Positions 1 to 5,078 of a DNA stretch of 5,701 bases are shown here, in pieces. Below the pieces are notes generated by a model that saw only the letters and a program-made list of their open reading frames with translations, was not told the origin of the DNA and ran no database searches. The position numbers and the translations under genes are program-made. The first letter of the stretch is position 1. Each line of letters starts with the position of its first letter. This DNA comes from JABDNZ01 sp964407425 (GTDB lineage: Bacteria; Gemmatimonadota; Gemmatimonadetes; Longimicrobiales; Gaopeijiaceae), in assembly GCA_964407425.1 (NCBI GenBank), contig CAYOVN010000204.1:1-5701 (forward strand). Direction: 5' to 3'.

Positions 1-523
1 CTTCTTCACCGGCAGCTCACACAAATGGTTCGTTGGGCCTAAAGAAGCCGGCCTCCTGTTCGTGCGAGAGGAGAGTCAGGCCCAATTGTGGCCTAGCGAT
101 GTCGGGGTCGGATGGGAGGGGGCCGAAGCCAACGGTGCCCAGAAGTTCGAAAACCTGGGGCAGCGGGACGACGCAGCCGTGGTGACGATGGCCACTGCTG
201 CTGCTTTTCATGAGGCCATCGGTCCTTCGGCTGTGGAGGCGAGGGTCAAGGCCCTGGCCTCCGCCCTGAAAAGGGGACTGGCCGAGGCGATTCCCGGCGT
301 TGGGTTTCATACGCCCTCATCCCCGGAGTCAAGCGCAGGAGTTGTGGTATTCTCGGTTCCGGGGGCCACACACAGAGACGTGTTCCAGAAAGTATATGAC
401 TCCCATAACCTTGGGTGTGCCGCCATGGGTGGGGCGTTCGACGGTATCCGGCTCTCGCCCCATCTTTACAATTCCCTGGCGGACGTGGAGATGGCCGTAG
501 ATGCGGTGGCCGCCTATGCCTAG
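1..523 (+). CDS. Class V PLP-dependent aminotransferase-fold enzyme, C-terminal part (5' end outside window)
   Basis: The reading frame is open from base 2 and ends at TAG 521-523, giving 173 residues of a family whose members usually have about 380-420; roughly the N-terminal 60% is missing. It opens with F-F-T-G-S-S-H-K-W, the usual context of the lysine that forms the Schiff base with pyridoxal phosphate (Lys at bases 23-25). The F-E-N-L-G-Q-R-D-D stretch and the terminal G-I-R-L-S-P-H-L-Y-N-S motif fit the isopenicillin-N-epimerase-like branch; the arginine in the latter (visible residue 150) normally binds the substrate carboxylate. A cysteine lies nearby (visible residue 139), but not in the R-x-G-x-H-C loop of SufS cysteine desulfurases, so a desulfurase role is less likely. 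The enzyme is expected to be cytoplasmic; its substrate cannot be told from this part. The next gene starts 18 bases after its stop, which suggests one operon. Family call is firm, exact reaction unknown. Confidence 0.88.
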   Translation, partial: FFTGSSHKWFVGPKEAGLLFVREESQAQLWPSDVGVGWEGAEANGAQKFENLGQRDDAAVVTMATAAAFHEAIGPSAVEARVKALASALKRGLAEAIPGVGFHTPSSPESSAGVVVFSVPGATHRDVFQKVYDSHNLGCAAMGGAFDGIRLSPHLYNSLADVEMAVDAVAAYA

Positions 524-525
524 TT

Positions 526-534
526 GGAGAAGGG
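526..534 (+). promoter_or_regulatory. Ribosome binding site fixing the RdhA-like gene start at ATG 542
   Basis: GGAGAAGGG lies seven bases before ATG 542, directly after the TAG of the upstream gene. The frame is also open from a TTG at 524, immediately after that stop, but that TTG would sit on top of this site with no Shine-Dalgarno sequence of its own. ATG 542 is therefore preferred. The closeness to the upstream stop favours co-transcription and possible translational coupling. Confidence 0.7.
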
Positions 535-541
535 AACGCAG

Positions 542-1999
542 ATGGGGTTGAACCTGGGGGTTCTTCCGGCGCTAACGGCCGCATTAGGAGCCGGGCTCTT
601 CCTTACCCTCATTTGGGCAAGTTGGGTGTCGAGGAAAGAAGGGGAACCAACAGCCTCCGGCCGGCTGGGGGTCCTGGCGTTTCTTGTTCCACTTCCGTTC
701 ATAGTGCCCCTTTTTCTATCCGGATCCGCCGGGGGCACCGGGGCAACCGTCCTTCTGGCGGGCTTTCTTTTCCTGACGTGCTTGCTGCTGGCTCCAGTCC
801 AGGGCCGCCGGCTGCTGGAGTGGAACGACCCCGCACCTGGGGTGGACGAGCGGGACATCATGTTCTCCCGGGCCACTCTGGTTCCTGGCACTGAACGTTT
901 CCGGAAGTACTATGAACGCCGGCCGGAGAACCAGAAGCCCGATGACGGGTTCCGACAGGAACCGGGGCTTTTGTCACCCGGGTCCCTCCACTTTCACACC
1001 CAGGGCTTTGCAGCCGCCGATGCGGCTTTCTGGACCATTGAAATGCTTCGGCCCTATGTGGATGGGGAGGTGGCCGGAGAGGCGCCGGGGCAAGACACTC
1101 ATGAAAGTTCCGGGACAAAGCTGGGGGGCGAATCCGCCGGGTCAGGCGAGGGGATTGGGCCCGTTTCCCCCGCGGACCCTGAGGGTACCACCCGATTCCT
1201 CAAGGCATGGCTTCTGAAGATGGGAGCCCACTCCGTGGGAGTGGCGGAGGTGAAGGATTACCATCTCTACACCCATGTTGGCCGGGGCCCGGACTACGGC
1301 GCGCCCGTGGAGTTGGACCACAAGTATGCCTTAGCCCTCACGGTGGAGATGGACAAGGACATGGTGGACAGGGCGCCACGGAGTCCCACTGCGATGGAGT
1401 CGGCTCTCCAGTACGTCCGGTCTGGGGTTATGGCGGTTCAGATTGCCGACCTGATCCGGCGTCTGGGGTATAGGGCCCGGGCCCACATCGATGGGAACTA
1501 TCGGGTCATCTGCCCGTTGGTGGCTCGGGACGCGGGCCTGGGGGAGTTGGGACGGATGGGTTTGCTCATGACGCCGACCTTGGGCCCCCGGGTCCGGCTT
1601 GCTGTGGTGACCACCGACCTCCCTCTGGTTGTCGACGGACCGATCCCTGACCCGACGACCATCGACTTCTGTATGAATTGCCGAAAGTGCGCCGAGTGTT
1701 GCCCCAGCCGTGCCATCTCCTTCGGGGGCCCGGAGAAGGATGAGCACGGGGTACCTCGCTGGAAGATCGATTCTGAGGCCTGCTTCACGCTCTGGGGTCG
1801 CATGGGTACGGATTGTGCGCGCTGCATGGCGGTTTGTCCCTACTCCCACCCGGACAATGCTCTCCACTCTTTTGTCCGCTGGGGGATCCAGAACAATGGG
1901 ATGTTTAGAAGAGGCGCCGTCTGGATGGACGACATGGTGTACGGCCGCCGCCCGCCGCCGAAGCCGGATTTGCCCTGGATGGAACTCCCTGAATCCTGA
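542..1999 (+). CDS. Membrane-anchored reductive dehalogenase-family protein (RdhA-like, corrinoid and two 4Fe-4S clusters)
   Basis: This 485-residue protein matches the RdhA family along its length. Blocks I recognise are D-E-R-D-x-x-F-S-R (102-110), D-D-G-F-R-Q-E-P-G-L-L-S-P-G-S (134-148), Y-H-L-Y-T-H-V-G-R-G-P-D-Y-G, G-L-G-E-L-G-R-M-G (332-340) and G-P-R-V-R (348-352). Two ferredoxin-type cluster motifs follow: Cys377, 380, 383 and 387, then Cys414, 425, 428 and 432 (C-x2-C-x3-C-P-Y). Known family members use a base-off corrinoid for reductive dehalogenation; Tyr291, Asn319 and an arginine of GPRVR are candidate catalytic residues by spacing, unconfirmed. The odd part is the N-terminus: no Tat signal, but three hydrophobic helices (about 7-29, 42-60, 66-86). 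Arg/Lys at 31-32 and 41, then Arg89-Arg90, predict a cytoplasmic catalytic domain by the positive-inside rule. A Gly/Ser-rich insertion spans about 178-213. No rdhB is visible. Epoxyqueuosine reductase (QueG) is an alternative corrinoid relative but is shorter and lacks these N-terminal blocks. Substrate unknown. Confidence 0.87.
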   Translation: MGLNLGVLPALTAALGAGLFLTLIWASWVSRKEGEPTASGRLGVLAFLVPLPFIVPLFLSGSAGGTGATVLLAGFLFLTCLLLAPVQGRRLLEWNDPAPGVDERDIMFSRATLVPGTERFRKYYERRPENQKPDDGFRQEPGLLSPGSLHFHTQGFAAADAAFWTIEMLRPYVDGEVAGEAPGQDTHESSGTKLGGESAGSGEGIGPVSPADPEGTTRFLKAWLLKMGAHSVGVAEVKDYHLYTHVGRGPDYGAPVELDHKYALALTVEMDKDMVDRAPRSPTAMESALQYVRSGVMAVQIADLIRRLGYRARAHIDGNYRVICPLVARDAGLGELGRMGLLMTPTLGPRVRLAVVTTDLPLVVDGPIPDPTTIDFCMNCRKCAECCPSRAISFGGPEKDEHGVPRWKIDSEACFTLWGRMGTDCARCMAVCPYSHPDNALHSFVRWGIQNNGMFRRGAVWMDDMVYGRRPPPKPDLPWMELPES

Positions 2000-2042
2000 G
2001 GCCGGGTCGGACGTATAACCTCCTGACGACGTACCCTGAGCC

Positions 2043-2049
2043 GGAAGGT
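2043..2049 (+). promoter_or_regulatory. Ribosome binding site supporting the TTG start at 2059
   Basis: GGAAGGT ends nine bases before TTG 2059. No ATG or GTG occurs in this frame between the upstream in-frame TGA (1990-1992) and the middle of the protein, so a TTG start is the best choice. A small inverted repeat, GGTC-CGA-GACC (2047-2057), lies between this site and the start codon. The 59-base gap also holds TATAAC (2014-2019), which resembles a -10 box but has no convincing -35 partner. Confidence 0.5.
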
Positions 2050-2058
2050 CCGAGACCG

Positions 2059-2823
2059 TTGAGCAACGACGAACAGAAGAAGCGACGTTATTCGGAAAAT
2101 GAATTCGCCCTGATTCTCCGAAAGGCTTCGGAGATCCAGCTCTCTGATGGGGGATCACAGGGAGGAGGGACAACCGGTGGGCTCACCCTGGATGAGATCC
2201 GGTCCATTGCCACCGAGGCGGGTATCGATCCGGAGGCGGTGACCCGGGCGGCCTCCATCATGGGGGCCATGGACTGGGACGAAAAAACGAGTTTGGTTTC
2301 GGCGATTTTTGGTGGACCGAGCAAGTTTCACCTGGACTGTGAAATTCCGGGTCGCCTTCCTCCGGAGGAGATGGGGCGAATCCTGGAGCACATCCGAAGG
2401 GCTGCCGAGCATCAGGGGGAAGCCTCGGAGGTCCTCGGCGGGGTGGAGTGGAAGACCGTGGGGGATGTGAGCGCAATCAATGTGAACATCTCTCCAAGGG
2501 GGGACAGCACCTCGGTACAGATCGTCGGTGACCGGAATGCGGCTGGGGCTCTGAGCTTTACCCTCCCCATGATGGGGGCGGCCGTCCTGGTCGGGATCCT
2601 GGGAGCAAGCTTCGAACCTACTTCTGCGGCTGGGATCATCTCCCTGGTGACCGGGACCCTCGGCGCCGGGTTCCTGACTGCCCGAACCATTTTCGTCTCC
2701 GGTTCCAGGAAGTTTCGGAAGAAGCTGACTCACCTGATGGATGCGGTTTCCATGTCGGTGGAGAAAACCGCTGCGGAGGCTTCGGTTCCGCCCTTACTCT
2801 CTCAGGAAGACCCTTCGAGTTGA
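2059..2823 (+). CDS. Unrecognised two-helix membrane protein with an N-terminal helical domain
   Basis: The protein has 254 residues with a TTG start. I cannot name a characterised family. Residues 11-67 form a compact helical region (R-Y-S-E-N-E-F-A-L-I-L, then G-L-T-L-D-E-I, then E-A-G-I-D-P-E-A-V) that I recall from hypothetical proteins of Gemmatimonadota and similar bacteria; a Gly/Ser/Thr-rich link at 31-41 divides it. Residues about 88-160 look beta-rich and soluble (E-W-K-T-V, I-N-V-N-I-S-P-R-G-D, V-Q-I-V-G-D-R-N). Two hydrophobic segments follow (about 164-184 and 188-208) as a hairpin, then a basic stretch, S-R-K-F-R-K-K (216-222), which predicts that both termini are in the cytoplasm. 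There is no signal peptide and no catalytic motif. The gene lies 59 bases after the RdhA-like gene, so shared transcription is possible but a link in function is not shown. A sensory or scaffolding role would be a guess. The reading frame itself is convincing. Confidence 0.8.
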   Translation: MSNDEQKKRRYSENEFALILRKASEIQLSDGGSQGGGTTGGLTLDEIRSIATEAGIDPEAVTRAASIMGAMDWDEKTSLVSAIFGGPSKFHLDCEIPGRLPPEEMGRILEHIRRAAEHQGEASEVLGGVEWKTVGDVSAINVNISPRGDSTSVQIVGDRNAAGALSFTLPMMGAAVLVGILGASFEPTSAAGIISLVTGTLGAGFLTARTIFVSGSRKFRKKLTHLMDAVSMSVEKTAAEASVPPLLSQEDPSS

Positions 2824-2873
2824 CGGGCCAGGTTCGGGGCGTCTGACCAGGACTCCGGGATAGGCGAACCGAG

Positions 2874-2897
2874 CCCCCTGGCCCCCTCTCCCTCCCC
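2874..2897 (-). other. C-rich tract: four-G-run (G-quadruplex) pattern on the - strand
   Basis: On the + strand, C-runs of 5, 5, 3 and 4 bases (2874-2878, 2882-2886, 2890-2892, 2894-2897) are separated by 3, 3 and 1 bases. The complement satisfies the standard pattern for an intramolecular G-quadruplex with short loops. It sits 45 bases before the peptidase start codon and would be on the template strand. Whether it folds or matters is unknown; C-rich stretches also arise by chance in DNA of this composition. Confidence 0.4.
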
Positions 2898-2909
2898 ACC
2901 GCACTTTGT

Positions 2910-2936
2910 CCTCCTGTCGACAAAAACCACAGGAGG
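2910..2936 (+). promoter_or_regulatory. Hairpin that would sequester the Shine-Dalgarno sequence of the prolyl oligopeptidase gene
   Basis: CCTCCTGT (2910-2917) is the exact reverse complement of ACAGGAGG (2929-2936), with an 11-base A-rich loop (2918-2928). The 3' arm contains the complete AGGAGG Shine-Dalgarno sequence (2931-2936), which lies five bases before ATG 2942. In RNA the eight Watson-Crick pairs, five of them G-C, would hide the ribosome binding site. This is the layout of cis-acting translational switches such as RNA thermometers, or a site opened by a protein or by upstream translation. The geometry is plain in the sequence; regulation is inferred. There is no U-run after the stem, so it is not a standard intrinsic terminator. 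Confidence 0.55.
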
Positions 2937-2941
2937 TTCCT

Positions 2942-5068
2942 ATGCTGTCCTCTCCTCGCTCCTTTCTAGCGGTGGGCTTGCTCATGCCCCTTCTCTTCTC
3001 GGCCTGTCAGGACGCCGGCCCGTCCCTTCCGCTGGACTATCCGGAAGCCCAACGAAGCGGCCATACCGATGACTATTTCGGAACGGTTGTCGCGGATCCG
3101 TACCGATGGATGGAGGAGTTGGAAGACCCCGAGTTGGCGACCTGGGTGGAGGCTCAGAACGATATAGCCGTCCCCTTCCTGGAAGGGATGCCGGGTCATG
3201 GGGAGATCCAAACCAGGCTCACGGAGCTATGGAACTACGAACGCTTCGGAATCCCCTCCAAAGAGGGTGACCTCTATTTCTTCACCAGGAATGACGGTCT
3301 CCAGGATCAGGACCTTCTCTATGTGGCCGAGAGCCTCGACGCCGAACCGCGGGTTCTCATCGACCCGAACAACTTCAGTGGGGATGCGACCATTGCCCTG
3401 GCCGGAACCAGCGTTAGCCCGGACGGACGCTACATCGCTTACGCCACCTCCGATGGCGGGACCGATTGGAATACTTGGCATGTCAGGGATGTTGAGACCG
3501 GGGAAGATCTGCCCGACACTGTGGCCTATACGAAGTTCACTGGAGCGTCCTGGCTCCCGAATGGGACGGGGTTCTTCTACTCCAGGTACCCCATCGGCCC
3601 GGACGGTGAGGGAGATGGCCAGGCGCAGGTAGAGATCTACTTCCATCCGGTGGGGGTGGGCCAGGAGGCAGACGAACTGGTTTATGCGGTAGAGGACTCG
3701 GAGAGCCGGAACCCTTATGGCACAGTGACGGATGATGGCCGGTATCTGATCATCAGGGTCAGCGAAGGGTTCAACGAGAACGCCATCTACTACCGGGACC
3801 TTGGCGCCCCGGGTGGACAGGTCGTCCGTTTGCTGGACGAATGGGACGCTCTCTACACCTTCGTAGGGAACGAAGGCCCCCTCTTCTTCTTCCACACCAA
3901 CAAGGACGCTTCCCGGAACCGGCTGATCGCCATCGACATCCGGAACCCGGACCCGTCCGGGTGGGAGGACATCATTCCGGAGGCCGAGGAGACGCTGGAA
4001 TCGGTCTCTTTTGTGGGTGGCATCTTCATCGCCGAATTCTTCCGGGATGCGAACTCCCTTGTTCGTCTGTTCGGGAAGGAAGGTGCGGTCATTCGGGATG
4101 TTGAGCTTCCTGGGATAGGGACCGTCGGGGGGTTCGGCGGCCATACGGAGGATCCGGAAACCTTCTACAGCTTCCAGAGCTACACCGTGCCCCCCACCAT
4201 ATTCCGGTACGACGTCTCAACCGGTGAATCGGCGATCTATCGAGAAACCACCATCGACGTGGATCCGGGGGAGTACGAAACGATCCAGGTCTTCTATGAA
4301 AGCGCCGATGGGACCCGCGTTCCCATGTTCCTGACCTTCAAGTCGGGGCTGGAAAAGAACGGGAAGAACCCCACGCTTCTGTACGGATATGGAGGCTTCA
4401 ACATTTCCGGCACCCCGTCTTTCAGGGTCGACAGACTGGTATGGCTGGAGATGGGAGGGATCTTCGCCCATGCCAACCTCCGGGGGGGTGGCGAATACGG
4501 GCAGGAATGGCATCAGGCCGGGACAAAGGCCAACAAGCAAAACGTCTTCGACGACTTCATCGCCGCCGGCGAGTATTTGATCTCGGAGGGATATACTTCG
4601 ACGCCCCGGTTGGCCATCCAGGGCGGCAGCAACGGAGGCCTTCTGGTCGGGGCCGTGCTCACCCAGAGACCGGAGCTTTTTGGTGCGGCTCTCCCTGCGG
4701 TGGGCGTCCTGGATATGCTCCGCTATCACACGGCCAGCCTGAACGCTCGCCAGTGGTCCAGCGACTATGGACTGAGTGAAAACCAAGAGGAGTTCCGGGC
4801 GCTCTACGCCTATTCCCCCTACCACACGGTGAAAGAAGGAAGCTGTTACCCTCCCACCCTGGTGACTACGGCCCATCGGGATGATCGGGTTGTTCCATGG
4901 AACAGCTTCAAATTCGCCGCCGAGCTGCAGCATGGGCAGGGGTGTGAAAACCCGATCCTCATGAGGGTGGAAACTCGGGCCGGCCACGGTGCGGGCAAAC
5001 CCACATGGATGCGAATCGAGGAGGTGGCGGATGCCTGGGCCTTCCTGAAATGGGCCTTGGACTTCTAG
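2942..5068 (+). CDS. Prolyl oligopeptidase (S9A serine peptidase), exported lipoprotein
   Basis: The 708-residue protein has the full prolyl oligopeptidase layout: an N-terminal segment with D-P-Y-R-W-M-E (about 47-53), a beta-propeller domain over roughly 80-430 (for example S-P-D-G-R-Y from 159 and S-W-L-P-N-G-T-G from 203), and a C-terminal alpha/beta hydrolase domain. Catalytic residues by motif are Ser563 (G-G-S-N-G-G), Asp648 (D-D-R-V-V-P) and His682 (G-H-G-A-G), close in number to porcine Ser554, Asp641 and His680. The oxyanion block Y-G-Y-G-G-F-N (481-487) and Trp605, matching the tryptophan that stacks on the substrate proline, are also present. The family cleaves after proline in short peptides. 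The start at ATG 2942 is chosen for AGGAGG five bases upstream and a lipoprotein signal: basic n-region, hydrophobic core 8-19, and lipobox F-S-A-C with Cys22. A longer frame from TTG 2906 would bury this signal. Family members in animals are cytosolic, so lipid anchoring is noteworthy. It likely releases proline-containing peptides at the cell surface or in the periplasm. Confidence 0.95.
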   Translation: MLSSPRSFLAVGLLMPLLFSACQDAGPSLPLDYPEAQRSGHTDDYFGTVVADPYRWMEELEDPELATWVEAQNDIAVPFLEGMPGHGEIQTRLTELWNYERFGIPSKEGDLYFFTRNDGLQDQDLLYVAESLDAEPRVLIDPNNFSGDATIALAGTSVSPDGRYIAYATSDGGTDWNTWHVRDVETGEDLPDTVAYTKFTGASWLPNGTGFFYSRYPIGPDGEGDGQAQVEIYFHPVGVGQEADELVYAVEDSESRNPYGTVTDDGRYLIIRVSEGFNENAIYYRDLGAPGGQVVRLLDEWDALYTFVGNEGPLFFFHTNKDASRNRLIAIDIRNPDPSGWEDIIPEAEETLESVSFVGGIFIAEFFRDANSLVRLFGKEGAVIRDVELPGIGTVGGFGGHTEDPETFYSFQSYTVPPTIFRYDVSTGESAIYRETTIDVDPGEYETIQVFYESADGTRVPMFLTFKSGLEKNGKNPTLLYGYGGFNISGTPSFRVDRLVWLEMGGIFAHANLRGGGEYGQEWHQAGTKANKQNVFDDFIAAGEYLISEGYTSTPRLAIQGGSNGGLLVGAVLTQRPELFGAALPAVGVLDMLRYHTASLNARQWSSDYGLSENQEEFRALYAYSPYHTVKEGSCYPPTLVTTAHRDDRVVPWNSFKFAAELQHGQGCENPILMRVETRAGHGAGKPTWMRIEEVADAWAFLKWALDF

Positions 5069-5071
5069 GGG
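5067..5071 (+). promoter_or_regulatory. Ribosome binding site overlapping the peptidase stop codon
   Basis: AGGGG begins inside the TAG (5066-5068) of the prolyl oligopeptidase gene and ends seven bases before ATG 5079. The two genes are only 10 bases apart, so ribosomes ending on the first gene could restart on the second. No other plausible start exists in this frame after the in-frame TGA at 5046-5048. Confidence 0.6.
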
Positions 5072-5078
5072 CTGGGTC

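Noticed and set aside
416..451. Cys at visible residue 139 of the PLP enzyme as a desulfurase persulfide cysteine
   Set aside because: It is not in the R-x-G-x-H-C context of SufS-type enzymes, and the loop is short, as in isopenicillin-N-epimerase-like relatives.
524..541. TTG 524 as an alternative start of the RdhA-like protein
   Set aside because: It abuts the upstream stop and would use up the GGAGAAGGG that properly serves ATG 542.
1670..1840. Reading the double-cluster protein as a plain ferredoxin or as epoxyqueuosine reductase QueG
   Set aside because: The cluster motifs alone would allow this, but the D-E-R-D, D-D-G-F-R, P-G-L-L-S-P-G-S and Y-H-L-Y-T-H-V-G-R-G blocks and the length fit the RdhA family better.
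1331..2173. 280-codon open frame on the - strand, antisense to the RdhA-like gene
   Set aside because: Its translation is rich in Arg, Pro, His and Gly with no recognisable domain, and it mirrors the conserved RdhA coding frame. Long antisense frames are expected in GC-rich codon use.
2910..2936. The hairpin as an intrinsic terminator
   Set aside because: No T-run follows the stem; instead the Shine-Dalgarno sequence is within the 3' arm and the start codon follows at once.
2906..2941. TTG 2906 as an alternative start of the prolyl oligopeptidase
   Set aside because: It would add 12 residues in front of a normal lipoprotein signal, and it overlaps the leader hairpin. ATG 2942 has an ideal AGGAGG five bases upstream.
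3227..4144. 305-codon open frame on the - strand, antisense to the prolyl oligopeptidase gene
   Set aside because: The + strand frame is a clear family S9A propeller domain. The antisense product shows no domain, signal or ribosome binding site that I can support.
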